Source: Blakeslea trispora (taxonomy: Eukaryota; Mucoromycota; Mucoromycetes; Mucorales; Choanephoraceae). From it: a DNA stretch of 64,000 nucleotides. Numbering within the stretch: position 1 is the first letter of the stretch; each line of letters opens with the position of its first letter. The notes under the pieces were generated by a model that did no database searches, had not been told where the DNA came from, and saw nothing but the letters and a program-made list of their open reading frames with translations. This document shows, piece after piece, positions 30,752 to 44,200 of this stretch. The position numbers and the translations under genes are program-made. The DNA lies in contig JAIWNE010000150.1 in assembly GCA_025331445.1 (NCBI GenBank), forward strand, positions 1 to 64,000, written 5' to 3'.

Positions 30752-33276
30752 TTATGGTCTTTTAAAGGTTTTGAAATAACCTGATCTTCCTCCAACTACA
30801 TCTCCATCCAACTTGGATAAGCCCATAAGAAAATCACCCATTAGTTCTTCTTGATCTTCTGCACCATCTTCAATACTGTGCAATGATCGTGTATCCAAGC
30901 AGATAGAAGCAGGTCGCTGCATACCATCAAAAGATACCCGATCTCTTAAATTGATGACAGTAGGTGGTGTTGATTTCTTTTGATGGCCCTTCACGACCGT
31001 GGACGCACTCAGGGATCGACCGAGTTTAGGCACTTCCAAGATGGAATGGATAGGAGGTATTGTTTCATCCTCTTGTTCAACCGAGAGAGGCGTTGAATTT
31101 GAGATTTTCGGGAAGGTTGTCTGTATCATGGGTTTCGTGGCTGCTAAAGTACGAGTGGGTATCATTGATTTGTTGGTTTGTTGAGTTTGGGGTTGAGGTT
31201 GGGGTGTAAGCCAGTCATGAGGAATATCTAGACTCTTTCGATCTTCATGGTGGCGTGGTAAGACCATGTAAGGCCTTAAGATGGCAGAGTTACGCCGACT
31301 GTTACTATGACTACTGGTGTTACTACTGTTATAGAGATCTTCTTCATCTGTCATATTACTACTACTGTTATTATTGTCATCATCATCATCTGTTCCAAAG
31401 GGTGATTCGATTGTATGGGTAATTAGATTGTAGAGATCGGCACTTTGTGTCTTTCGGTGTTGTGTACGATAATGGATAGGTAAATGCTGTTTTTGCTTTA
31501 TGCCGTTGTTGGATCCAAGTGAGGTAGAGCGTGTCCGGTTAAGAGAATCATGTGTGATGTTGGGATTATGTAGAATGAAGAGAGGGTCGCCCTTGAGGAA
31601 TTCAATGGCTGATTTGATGGCAGTGACAACGTAACTATAAACTGATCCCTCTATCATGCGTGCCAATCGATAATACTGCATGTAATAAATAGAACTAGCA
31701 ATGCGTGACACGTTACTCTGTACAATGACAAATGCCAGCAGAGGAATCATTTCATCTGCTGTGACAGAAGAGTCACTGTGATGATTGCCTGGCTCTTGTT
31801 CGATATAGTCAGAGACAGCAGACGTGATCAATTCCAGTGTTGATTTGACTGCTTCTAGTTTTTCAAGAGGTGTATAGGCCACATGCTTCAGGGTAGATTC
31901 ATAGGGTTCCACTAGACTACTACTGCCACAGTCAATGCGCTGAAAGCATTCAATAGCCTTTTTGAAATGTGAGGTACGCATTTCTGAGATAGGATGTCGA
32001 AGTGAGAATTGTGAGAGTTCGACTGTATCGTAGCAATCACAGATATGATCCATATAACTATCTTGAGAAGCCAGTAATGACTGTAATGTATGCACCCAAA
32101 TCTTTTTGTGCAAGAATCCCATGACAACACTAAGACACAACTCTTTTCTTTTATATCAATCGCTCTCTATTGACCAACATTTTGAGAGAAAAAAAAAAAA
32201 GAAAGATTCCTTACTTTTCAACTAATTCCAAAAATCGATCATGTTCCGATGGTATACGGCATGAGTTTTGAAGTAGCGTGTTTCTTTCAAGTATTGTCTA
32301 GTGTGTAAGAAAAGTAAGCTGCCTGACATATTATGTACGCATATGTGTGTGTTTACTCTGTATGTCTTCATATACATGTGTTGGATTCGTTCTACAGTGT
32401 CCCGATTGAATCCCTTGATATAAACATAAGACACAGTGAATTCTTGAATTGCCAATCGAAGTTCATGAAGTGCTTCCAGATTCTCGGAAAACATATTAAG
32501 GAACTCTAAATCACTATATTCGATTTAAGGAGAGAATATTTCTTATCAGTTTCGAATCCAAACAACCAATTCCTTTTCTTACGTTCTAGAGTTACGATTA
32601 GGTGGAATAGTAATGGCATGTTGTTGAAGGTGTGGATGTGTCTGTTGTTTGATCAGTCACAATTAAAAGCCTCCCACACACACACAAAACAAAATAATAA
32701 CTTACAGAAGGATTGCCTTCTAAAAGTCTGTCAATCGATATCAATCTGATCTTCTTTTTCTTTAGATACACTGTCTCTTCAGCCATGATGTTCACTGTCC
32801 GTTGTTCCTTGAAGCCAAAAATGGTTGTGATGATGGGAAATTCCAGGGCAATAATTTTCTGTCTCTGTTTCGTTGCAACATATTGATTACAATAAAAAGG
32901 AGAGCGTTGGAAACAATGAGACTCTACAAGTTGATTTGCATATACAATCAATAAAGCCTTTTTTTTTCTCTGTTTTATTCTTCTTCGTTTTACCAATAAT
33001 ATCTTTCGTGATCACTAAGCCCTGAATCGATTTAGAGTGAGGCACACAGACAATGGCTGAGTCACAAAATAGTGAATGAAAATGGGTGGTGATATGCTTA
33101 TAGAAGAAGTTCTCATCTACTTCCTCTGGTTTTAGTGGTTCTGTTGCTGTTGTTGTTGGTGTTGGTGTGGTTGTTATCAGTGAAGCGAGTCTAGGATAAG
33201 AAGCTGAAGCCTCATTTAGCATAACAACCGACTTATTTTTCTTTCCCGTAGAGGTGTTAAAAAAAGATAGAGCCAT
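30752..33276 (-). CDS. VPS9-domain Rab5-type guanine nucleotide exchange factor (731 aa, 6 exons)
   Basis: Exons 33276-32994, 32923-32706, 32641-32583, 32513-32357, 32297-32215 and 32147-30752; phase closes over 2196 nt. The VPS9 domain spans roughly residues 300-455: AYTPLEKLEAVKSTLELITS, TADEMIPLLAFVIVQSNVSR, YYMQYYRLARMIEGSVYSY. The N-terminal ~250 residues (FYKHITTHFHSLFCDSAIV, FLNMFSENLEALHELRLAI) resemble the regions preceding VPS9 in VARP/Vrl1/Muk1-type proteins. The C-terminal ~270 residues are disordered, with Asp/Asn-rich and Ser/Thr-rich tracts and likely phosphosites. No ankyrin repeats are seen, so it is closer to Muk1-like proteins than to full VARP. Expected to activate endosomal Rab5/Vps21 GTPases. 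Confidence 0.87.
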
Positions 33277-33851
33277 ACTTTTTGTTTATTAAAAAAAAAA
33301 AAGGGAAAAAAGAAAGAAATACAAAAAAAAAAAAAAAAAAAATACACGTATATTAAAAATAATAATAATCTGAAAATCTTGCCTTTATTCGTTTATTTCT
33401 GAAATTTGTTTAATGATGAATTGCGTGATTATCCTTTATCTTTCTTACAATAAGCATAAACAGATATGCATAAAATGAGTGATAAACATTGGTTGTAGTC
33501 ATTCATGTTTATTAAGAAAACACACCTGATTTCACTGATCATATCATTCGTTATTTTTATAGATGAATAATTTCCGGAAATAGTGCAAAACTCAAGTATT
33601 GAGTGTTTTCTATTTTTTGGAGTGTAGACATCAACTCCCCTCCCCCACTTGCTATGCTAAAGAAAGAAGCATATATCGAACAAGAGTAGATTCATTAGGC
33701 ATTGTTTTCTGAAAAAATAAAGAGAGTCTATAGATTATACAATTGGATATCTTTAAGAAAAGGAGTCTCTCGCTCTCTCTCTCTCTCTGTCTGTCTTTCG
33801 TTTATTGATTGACACATACAAACAAAATCTTTTCAGGCAGTAAAAGGAACT
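33277..33851. other. Intergenic with a transposon-end relic and CT microsatellite
   Basis: The 21-bp stretch 33565-33585 (AATAATTTCCGGAAATAGTG plus one base) is identical to the sequence flanking both Tc1-like C-terminal fragments (24784-24804 and 56305-56325). A CT-rich microsatellite lies at about 33766-33797. No gene. Confidence 0.6.
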
Positions 33852-35807
33852 TTATGAAGCTACCTTTCTCTTGGATGCTTTTTGTTCCCTTTTCTTCTTG
33901 CGCTCAATAATGGCAAGCAAGTCGTCTTCATCGTCAGAATCCTCTAGAGATGATGAGCTATCGTTGACAGACAACTCATCCATTGCAGTTTCAATGTCTG
34001 TGGAAGGCGGAGGTATAGAGGGTGTCGGCGTTGGTGTCGGTGTCGAAAACGAAATGGGTTCTAAGATATGAGTAGGTACATCATGCTCGAGTATGATTGA
34101 AGGCGCTTCATCCTCTAGTCGAGTACCGTATCTCGAGATGGGTGGATATCGATACTGTGGCGATTGTGGCGGAGGAGGTTGTGTAACTATAGGTGGTAGA
34201 GAAGCCATGGAGAGACGCTGGTTGTAGCCCAGACTATTTCGCTGACTTGCGGGGTATTCGTTAGAGTAGATGGATGAAGACCTATGATGGCCATTTCCAT
34301 GAAAATTATTATTATAGTATGAGGGAAGTCGATCGGGTGATGATACAGTAGTACATTGTGATGTATTTCTGGACAGGCCATAACTGTTATTGAGTTGAGG
34401 AGGCTGTGATGGTGGTGGCTGATGATGATGGTAATAATAATGATGTTCCCAAGACCGAGTTGAATGGTGAGAAGAAGTTGAGTGGTTGGAAGCCCTTGAG
34501 GTAACAGAATCTGATCTGGCCACAAATGCTTCCTCTCTCGTGTTGGCTGGCTTATAAGACATATTGGATGAATTACGGACTGAAGATGGATCATCCACTG
34601 AAGATGTTCGAACAGAATCATCATCATCCAAAATGTGTTCATCCTCGTCTGTCATGATGGAGCTATCCAACTGCAATCCCAGATCATCTTCCTTGTACTG
34701 TTCATCATCGTCATCATCAATAGGCACAGCTGCTCGAGGCCAAGTGCCAATGACAATAGGTAAATCGAGGGTACAGCTCTCTTTTTTGCCAAAATAGGCC
34801 GAGATTCGAACTTTATAATGAAACCGAAGTACTTTATCCTTGTAGCGAATGGAAGGAGGTGTAGAGGTGGGTATCAAGATTTGACAACTAATCATCTGCT
34901 GCTGGTGTTGCGATGTATCGATATCATGAGGTGTAGATTTCAGTGTGGTTTCCTTAAAGACAGTATGCCGTGTTGTTCTGATTTCCACAGTTCGAATGAG
35001 GTCTACTGTCACACCATTTTTACGTTCAAATGATGTGAAATGATCTATAATCACTTTTAAGGGCACTATATCGCCTATCGATTTGGAGTTACAAGTCAAT
35101 CAGCTTATACAATCCAATTCTCGCTCTCTCTCTCTTTTGCTTACCTCTTGTGAAACCTAAGCGGGGCATAGATGCTCTCAACATACATTTTTGATTGTAT
35201 TTTGCCTTTGAGAGCATAATGTCTTGACTCTTTTCTTGTGGCATTCGGAATTGAGGTTGCTCAATGTCAATGTACTCTAGTAGCGAAACAGTATAATCCG
35301 CTTTTGGACACAGAGATTCTGGAATCAAAGGTCTATCCAATATCGCATTGATTGTATATCGAACATGTCCCTTTTTGCCAAACTATTTCCCTTTTTCTCT
35401 TAATCGCCTTTCTTCTTCATGATTTCTCTTGTTACTTACCTCCATTGAACTGGGCAAGTCGGAATTCTTGGGAACGATAAATTCAAATGAAAAACTATGC
35501 TCAGAGGCATCTAAGGTGGTCTGTCTAGGTACAGTGCTATTAGGGTATACTGAAAGCGCAAGTGTCTTCTCGAATAAGGTATTGTATTCTTTTTCTTTAA
35601 GGTTGATAAACACCTCTCCATAGAATTTAAGCTGAACACTATTGACTTTGATAGCGCTTTTCGGATGTACAATAACAAAGCCTGATAACAATAGTTCCAT
35701 TGTCAATTCTGTGCTATTACAAATTAGAGGTTACCTTTAATCGTTTCTCCAGGAAAATAAAACTTCTCCTCCTCTAAACGTATATCAATGATTTTACGTG
35801 TCAACAT
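33852..35807 (-). CDS. Alpha-arrestin-like protein (591 aa, 4 exons)
   Basis: Exons 35807-35735, 35681-35440, 35382-35145 and 35074-33852; phase closes over 1776 nt. The arrestin N domain begins FPGETIKGFVIVHPKSAIKV and contains LKFYGEVFINLKEKE and FSFEFIVPKNSDLP. The C domain contains GHVRYTINAILDRPL, DIVPLKVIIDHFTSFERKNG and VLRFHYKVRISAYFGKK. The last ~300 residues are low complexity: an acidic stretch (DDDDDEQYKEDD), His/Tyr/Ser/Pro runs, and a basic end KKKREQKASKRKVAS. Pro-Pro-x-Tyr-like spots (RLPSYY, QYRYPPIS) could recruit Rsp5-type ubiquitin ligases, as in yeast ARTs, but no perfect PPxY was found. Expected role: adaptor for ubiquitin-dependent endocytosis of membrane transporters. 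Confidence 0.85.
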
Positions 35808-36924
35808 AGAAGTATGTATATACAAAAAATTCACAAAAAAAAAAGAGAAAGAAAGAAATGATAAGAGAGAGAGAGAGAGAGAAAAAAAAAAGAGAAAATA
35901 CAATGTGATTTTGGGGTGTTTCTTGCTTTCTAATTCTTGGCTTGAAATCTAGTAAACTTGGTGTGACTTAGTAAAACCAACAATTGCTTTTTTTTTTTTT
36001 TGCTTTCCATTCAGTTCTTGATAAGAGTTGAAAAGGATTGTACTCGATTTACCCATAGAATGATTTGCTTCATTGTCTTACACGTATATATCATATTAGC
36101 TGTCAATTTCAACTATTTTTCTTGAAATGACGCTCAATTAGAAAATACGTCAGGTTTCTCCAAGTTGGCATTGACTCTTAAATTTTCCTTTTTTTTTCTT
36201 TTTCAAGTACCGCTTCCATACTACCGGAGTAGCTTTCTTTAACAAACAAAAAAAAAGGGGGGGGGGACAAATAGGGAAGAATCGAAATTGAAATTGAAAG
36301 TATTGGAGTTGAGCGCTATTTTATTATGAAATTATTATGAAATTAACGGAATTACAAACACCAAAACGTGTTAGAGATGATGGAATGATTGTTAATTCCA
36401 AGTGTAAGCATTGCCCTAAAAATAATCATTGTTGTTTTTCAGGCTCAGCTCTACTGGGAGCAGATAAAAAAAGAGGGGGAACTGCATTCACTATTTTTGG
36501 TAGCAAAAGAACTATCAAAATTTTTCAATCGCCACAGTTAGTCATCTTTATATCCATTGTTCCTACAGTCAAGAAAAAAGTTTTGTGTCTCAATCACTTT
36601 CCTCTGCCTCACCTTTCTTTTGTTTAACACACAGATCGAATTCAGTGACTGTCACAAAGACTAGTAATAACATACTATTGATCTATTGTGTGAGTAGATG
36701 ATGGCCATCCTTTTCTTTTCTCTCTCTCTCTTTTTTTCGGTTTGACCTGAAACATGGAACCAAAAAAAAAAGGGTATTTACTGCATTTTCACCTTTTTGT
36801 TAATACCCAAATGAACCTGCGCCAAAAAAAGGGAGAGAGAGAGAGAAAATAGCGGAGCCTTAAATAGTATCAGATTTCTCTCTTTCTCTTTTTCTGTTAA
36901 AGTTTGCTTGGCTTTGATTTCTTC
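35808..36924. other. Intergenic/promoter region between the arrestin and NEO1 genes
   Basis: Divergent promoter space of ~1.1 kb with (GA)n at about 35864-35882, an A9-G9 run at 36249-36266, and CT tracts. A plus-strand 96-codon frame at 36337-36627 starts MKLTELQTPKRVRDDG with a CKHCPKNNHCC cluster, but I recognise no protein and it ends in low-complexity sequence. Confidence 0.4.
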
Positions 36925-39900
36925 ATGTTTCGAGATAGTCGGCCGATTGCCCTCCGAAAACTCAATCTGTTTTCGAACCGACATGACTTTAGAAAGCATC
37001 GTAATTCAGACTCGATACATAGTGACGAAGATCCACTATTAGATGAAGAGGCAGCTGTAAGAAATAAATAAAAATAAAGCAACGTATATGCACGCACACT
37101 AAAACCTACTTTTATTCCCACTAGCTTCATCCTACTCTATCACCTATTTCTTCTCATCATTCATCTGGTTCAAGTAGCCTGAGACGTGGCTCAGCAAAAC
37201 CCGAAAGAAAGAAACAACACCCAAAAGATAGTTTTATTGTACGTCTGTTTAGTAAAAAGAAAGTCTATTCGCCTAGAACAATTACATTGCAAGCCAACGG
37301 TAAGAGCAAAACTCTCCTGAGAGAACAAAAGGACTCATTTACATGTTAGACAAAGAAAAAAGAAAATTTGCTGCCAATGTCATTATCAATCAAAAGTACA
37401 ACTTTTTCACGTTCTTTCCTATTGTCTTATTTGAGCAGGTAAAGTAGATATTCTTTTTTTTTTGAATAAGCTTGGTAACTAAGAAACAAAGGGGCGGGTC
37501 TAGTTTGTTATCTTTTTCAACCTCTACTTTTTACTAGTCGCACTATCTCAGTTTGTCCCGGCTTTGAAGATTGGTATGTGAGCTCTGTTTGAGTAGTAAC
37601 AAGATGGATTGATACATGATTGCTTGTAGGCTATATCCTCACTTATTTTGGACCTTTGTGTTTTGTCTTGTTGATCACTATTAGCAAAGAAGCATTTGAT
37701 GACTATCAGCGCTATAAACGAGATAAAGAAGCCAACTCACAGCTCTATCAGTGTTTAACACCCAATGGATTTCAGCATATACCCAGTTCAAAAATCCGCG
37801 TAGGCGACATGATCCATATCACCAAAGACCAACGTATTCCTGCCGACATGGTTCTGTTACGGACAACAGAAGAGAGTGGTGCTAGTTTTATTAGAACAGA
37901 TCAGTTAGATGGTGAGACAGACTGGAAATTGCGTTTGGCCATTCCTTCCTTGCAGCGATTGTCTTCAGACCAAGACTTACTCAATATACATGGACATATC
38001 TATGCAGACGCACCACACAAAGACATCCATAGCTTTGTAGGCAATATCTCGGTCAATGATCCACAAACAGGTGTGGAACAAGTAGAACCATTGGGTGTAG
38101 AGAACACAATGTGGACCAACACTGTATTGGCATCAGGGTCTGTGATTGGCTTTGTTATCTATACAGGTAAAGATACCCGTGCTGTCATGAACACAAATCA
38201 TCCCAAGACAAAAGTGGGGTTATTGGACAAAGAGATTAATCAACTTGCCAAGGTAAAATTATTTGATATATGTGCTATTGGCATTTGTTTAACTGGTTTT
38301 CATATACTAGATTTTGTTTATTGTGACACTGTTATTATCAGTGGTGATGGTTGGTTTAAATGGATTTAGAGGTGTTTGGTACATTTATGTTTTTCGATTT
38401 TTGATTTTGTTTTCTTCCATCATTCCTATTGGGTAAGAGAAAGAGCCTATATGATGCATTGAACAAAATGTGTTTGACAGCTATTTTTTTTATGTATAAA
38501 AGTTTGCGCGTCAATTTGGATATGGGCAAGACAGTCTATTCTCGCCAGATTGAATCAGACGATGAAATTATGGGCACCATTGTTCGTACAAGTACATTAC
38601 CTGAAGAATTGGGTCGAGTAGAATACCTCTTGACAGACAAGACAGGCACATTGACTCAAAATGATATGGAACTCAAGAAACTGCATATGGGTACAATGTC
38701 TTATAGCTTAGATACCATGGACGAAATTCAGACACATGTAGCCACTGCCTTTGAATCTTCTCAACAACAACCAGAGGGTATGAAGGGCCGTCGTAATATT
38801 TCAGTCCGTATTCGCGATATCGTACAGGCCTTGGCTCTCTGCCACAATGTAACACCTTCTGTCAACTTGGATGGTACCATTACCTATCAAGCCTCCAGTC
38901 CAGACGAAGTGGCCATTGTCAAATGGACTGAACATATGGGATTGACATTAGTAGGTCGTGATGTCAATACAATACAATTACGTGTAGATGCCACTGGTGA
39001 TATTTTGTATTATGATGTGCTGAATATCTTTCCTTTCTCAAGTGAGACAAAGCGAATGGGTATTATTGTTCGAAACAGACAGACTCAAGAATTGAACTTT
39101 TATGAGAAAGGCGCTGATACTGTAATGGCACGCATTGTTCAATATAATGATTGGTAAAAGGGAAAGAAAGTCAGACAACAACATAAGCCTAACCCTTTTT
39201 TTTTATATCAGGCTGAATGAAGAATGTGACAATATGGCTAGAGAAGGCCTTCGAACCCTAGTGGTAGCTAAAAAGAATCTTTCAGAAGAGGCTTACAAGG
39301 AATTTACAGATCGATATCATGATGCTGAAGTCTCCTTGCATGATAGAAATGCATTGAAACAATCGGTCATTGAGTCCTTGCTTGAATCCAACCTTGAATT
39401 GCTTGGACTGACAGGTGTTGAAGACAAACTTCAGGAAGGTGTCAAGAACACACTTGAACAGATGCGTAATGCTGGTCTTAAGGTATGGATGTTGACAGGC
39501 GATAAGATTGAAACAGCTACCTGTATTGCCATTTCTTCCAAACTTGTGTCTCGCAACCAGGGTATCCATACGGTTGCCAAATTGAAATCCGCCATGGAAG
39601 CAGCAGACGAGATTGATAACTTGAGAACAAAGACCGACAATTGTTTGGTGATTGATGGAGAATCACTGCAGCTCTGTTTGGATCATTTTATAGACGAGTT
39701 TATTGAGATTGTCACACTGATGCCTGTGGTTGTCTGTTGCCGTTGTTCTCCTACTCAAAAGGCAGACATCACACGTTTAATAAAGGACTATACCAAGAAG
39801 CGAGTCCTCTGTATAGGTGATGGTGGTAACGATGTCAGTATGATTCAGGCAGCTGATGTAGGTGTGGGCATTGTGGGTAAAGAAGGCAAACAGGCTTCAC

Positions 39901-40799
39901 TCGCTGCCGATTTCTCTATCACTCAATTCAGTCACTTGACCAGACTTTTGTTATGGCATGGCCGAAACAGTTATAAACGATCTGCCAAGCTATCTCAATT
40001 CGTGATTCATCGTGGCTTGATCATTTCTATTATGCAAGCTGTGTTCTCTGCCTTGTTCTATTTCGCGCCCATTGCTCTATTTCAAGGTATGCTGATTGTA
40101 GGATATGCTACGATCTATACAAATGCGCCTGTATTTTCACTTGTACTTGATCAAGATGTGAGTGAAGAAATTGCTATGATGTACCCTGAGCTATACAAGG
40201 ACTTGACCAAGGTAAGAAGAGCGAGAACAAAAGAAGCAAAGAATCATGCATCCCTTTTTTATATATATTCATTATATTGTTTTCCTTAGGGCCGATCGCT
40301 TTCCTATCGTACCTTCTTTACATGGTTGTTGATTAGTGTGTATCAAGGAGGAGCCATTATGATCTTGTCTATTCTGTTGTTTGAAGATGAATTCATTCAT
40401 ATTGTTTCCATTTCTTTTACAGCTTTGATCTTTAATGAGCTCTTGATGGTTGCATTAGAAATCAATACATGGTAAGTAATAGACACGAAAAGAAAAGCAC
40501 TCGTATTCACTCAATAATGATTATATAGGCATCGCGTCATGTTTTTAGCAGAATTGATAACTGTCTTGATTTACTTTGGATCCATGTGGCTTCTGCCTAC
40601 ATATTTTGGTAAAAAAAACAACGGAAAGAATAATAGATAGAGATCATTAACTCATGCATGGGTAGACATGTCATTCATTTTGACAAGCCGATTTGTTTGG
40701 AAAGTAGCTGTTATCACGGCTGTCAGTAGCTGTCCATTGTACATTGTCAAAGTGATCAAAAGAAGAATCGCACCACCTAGTTACACAAAGCTTACCTAA
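36925..40799 (+). CDS. NEO1: P4-type phospholipid-translocating ATPase, NEO1-like (1085 aa, 11 exons)
   Basis: Exons 36925-37056, 37125-37299, 37350-37438, 37504-37573, 37630-38252, 38311-38432, 38503-39153, 39212-40211, 40290-40471, 40529-40608 and 40666-40799; all GT-AG, phase closes over 3258 nt. Motifs: [20 protein letters not shown] and [20 protein letters not shown] at the start of the membrane domain, the dephosphorylation loop DGET at 249-252, [12 protein letters not shown] before the phosphorylation site, DKTGTLTQ with Asp449 phosphorylated, [11 protein letters not shown] in the nucleotide domain, VWMLTGDK, and GDGGNDVSM in the hinge. The N-terminal and membrane sequences fit the NEO1/ATP9 subfamily, which works without a CDC50 subunit in Golgi/endosomal membranes. 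All catalytic motifs are intact. Confidence 0.95.
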
Positions 40800-41205
40800 T
40801 GCACCACCTTACATGCATTTCATTGTAATATATATTATTTAGAGCAGTTTTTCTTTTTCAAGTAAATGCACTTTATCTCTGGATCTAACAGTCGAATTGA
40901 GTTGAAAGTGTCCGACACAAACACAATATATTCAGGATTACAAGTAACTTTGATTGGCAGTTGAATAAGCGGCTTTCTTTTCTATATAAAAGAGACTCCA
41001 TTTCATTTCTAGTGTACTCTTTTTTCTTACTCCTGGTTCATCTTTGTATCAATGCATAACAAGTGTGTTGCTACTACTGTGGGCATGTATATTTTTGTTC
41101 TCTTGTTTATGAGATCAAAACTATGCGAAATAAAATCAAGGTACATTTAAGGGTCCGAGTGTGGGCACGGCTGTCATGTCTGAGAGAAAGAGAGAGAGAG
41201 AAGAT
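40800..41205. other. Intergenic, no gene seen
   Basis: AT-rich 3' flank of NEO1 with a GA tract at about 41182-41201. Confidence 0.5.
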
Positions 41206-41245
41206 TTAGTACTGTAAATTTATGTAACACTTACAGCCTTGCTCA

Positions 41246-44200
41246 TCACGCTTCGTGTGCAGCCAATACACCGCTTCTTGTACAGAAGAATGCTGTTTTG
41301 TTGTGCAGTTCAGTGTTGGAGGGACTGATGGTTCTTGAGAAAGCAGGGAGAGTGTGCTGAAAGAGCATAGTTGTAATCCCGGAAATGGCAATAGCCAAAG
41401 TAGACAGCTTACCACGGCCACTTACTCCATGACCATTTGTGACAGATGTGCATTCAGGGCTCAAGCAGTGGAATGCGCCTTTCATGTTTCTATATACTGT
41501 TTTGCCTTTCACTTGTATAAGCTGCTTGGGGTGTTGAAGTTTGTTGAAGCAATAGACACAGGTTTGCGACGTGTTGTTTTCGTTGGTAATATTGACTGTT
41601 GTGTAGCGGGCATGGTTATCCTGTTTCCAAGTACCAACGTAGCGCAAGTGTCGTTTGATTCTGGAACCTACCCCAAAGCCACGATTACCAATCATCATGA
41701 TCAACTGCTTTTGGGGTGGCTAAAGTCCTGCCTTCTGCTTGTCTTTTCGATCTTTGATTGCTTCTGCTTTAGAGTTCAACCAAAGACGTTCTCGAGCACA
41801 GATACGATCTTTTGACTTCTTCGCATTTCTCTTCTCATGTCACCCTTTTTCATCATGGTATTCTGGTTGAAGCTTCTCACTACATTCTTGTTATCCTGCA
41901 AACACCTGTACGCATTCCAAACATCTTCTTCATTCTTGACAGTAGTGAAATTTTGACGTGACAATGCTGCTTCTGCTTCAGCGACTTGCGGACTGTTTTT
42001 CTTCATCAACGCCAACTAGTGTCTGTAATGAAAGTTTCTACTTGCAAAATCAACATCTTCAGCCGAGACTGTCTTTGCTTCGGGCAATGGTTGAAATTCA
42101 GGTTCAGTTTGCTCAGTCAAAGCAGCGAAACGGTTGTGAAGCTTCAAGTAGTAGACATATCGTTCGAGTGAAACAGGTATTGATTCTGACATTTTTACAA
42201 TGCCACTGTCCGTGCCAGAGAAAACGAAATCTTGAGAAAGTTGTTGAGGATCTAGATCAAGTTTTGCATCTTCAGACTTGAATATAGCACCCCGTTCGTT
42301 GACATCAGCCTTTTGAATATATCTCAAAGTCTTTTCAACCTTCTGCTTTCCCTTGTCTTTTTTAGGCATGGCAACAGCTCTACGTCGAACATACAGGCTA
42401 AATCTTCGATCAGACAACTCGCGCTTGCATTCTTCAACAGCCAAATAACTCTTGTATCTTTTATTAAATTGATGAGCTGAGATATTTCCTTTTGAATATC
42501 ATCTAAAGCTTTCTTTTGCAGCGCGCTTGATATAGTCATCGGATCCTCTTGCTGGCCAGACTGAGGCCCCCTGAGTCTGTTGATTGTGTTGCGAATGATA
42601 TTAAAGATTTCTGGCAAGCAGCCACAAAGACTGGCTTCAGCTTCTTCGGAAGGAGTGGATGGCCTAGATAGTTTGGTTGGTAGAGCTTGAGTTGCAGAAG
42701 GTCGGGAGAAGGGGTTTTTCCGATGTCGCTTAGCTACTTTGATTTTAATACCAAAGTTACCATCATTGTATGCTTTATAAGCTTGCTTCAGGTTCTTGGA
42801 TAAATCATTCACTTCTTTCTGCAAAGCAGCAGTTTCATTCTTGAGTATATTCTTGTCTTTTCAGACTGCAACAGGATTTGCTGCCATGTTGATTCTGGAA
42901 GATTGCTGGTGGAAGGCTGCTTTTTTAAAGAAGCTGTTGTCTCCTTGAGCTTGTTCGTCTTTGTACCCAACAACCTTACATGTTGTAAGCCGGGTAGAAT
43001 AGTAATATTGTAAGCGAATGTCAACTTGTTTCGTTTGCATGCTGCTTGAATGCTTGCCATATCGAAAAAGGGATTAAGTACAGCATCCTTATGATTATAG
43101 ACATCAATTGTACGTTGAAGCGGTGTGCCATCATATTTGAAGAAGCTTGGTCTTTGTTGACCGTGGTTACAATACAAAGAGCAGTGACTCTGCATTCATT
43201 TGGAAAGCTTTTGGGCTGGCATAGGGCATAGGACACATGTTGCGATTAAATCTAGCATAACCGGCACAGCGGAGAAGATCGTTTGCAAGGATAATAAATG
43301 GAAGTTGGTGGCCAATAGAGTCATAGTTTGCCTTGGAAGGGATACATGGCTCGAGCCTTACGACAATAAGTAAGCATACATTAACCTCATGTTCTGCAAG
43401 ATCAGCGCGTTTATTCACCAAAGATTCACGAGTGAGATCATCATCTTCAAATAGTAAGCTTTTCATCAGACCCTTCAATTCGAATATACGCCTTCTACTA
43501 GCATCTTGGCTACTATCCCTCAAAGCATCTTCTTCTTCAATCATATCTACTTCTTCAACACTGGAATAACCATCGGGGGATGGTGGTAAAGCAGCTTCTT
43601 CAAATACTTGTTTGGTCATGGTTGATTCTTCTAATGGTGATCTCATTGGTTCTTTGCCTTTGCTAGATTTGATCTTCAGAGGCTTTGCTGATAGACTTCC
43701 AACAGATACTGCCAATTTTTTACTGCCTTCAGCTCGTTCTTGGGAACCTATATCTTCAAGAGGTTGCTTTCGACTTGGACCAGGGGCATTTTCAGCAACA
43801 ACATCTTTAGATGTAGTTTGTTTTGGTTTCTCTCTGGTTTCTAAATAAAGTGAAGATAAAGGTTTATGAGAGCTGCTGTTATGGAATAACTTTTATCTTC
43901 TATATAATAAAATTTCCGTATGTCTTGATACGCTTTTCGCTCTTGGCATTGTGTTGAATCCAAATGTTACCATGTTTTGCTTTTCTGTTGCACTTTCTTC
44001 ATCGGTACTTCTCATTCCTGATGATCTTGCGATACACACTTGATAGTGATACAGAAATGTCATTGTTTTGAACTTGTGGGGGCAACTGGCTCTTCTCACC
44101 TTTCTTCTTTTGACGCTCTTTTGCACGGTCTGTGTGGGTATTGATGTATGCTTGATGCTTTTTCTCTCTCGAAAGAGACAAGTGAATTCTTAAGAGTAAT

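Noticed and set aside
36337..36627. Plus-strand frame with CKHC...CC cluster as a zinc-finger gene
   Set aside because: No full zinc-finger spacing, no family match, and the frame runs into low-complexity sequence. Left as intergenic.
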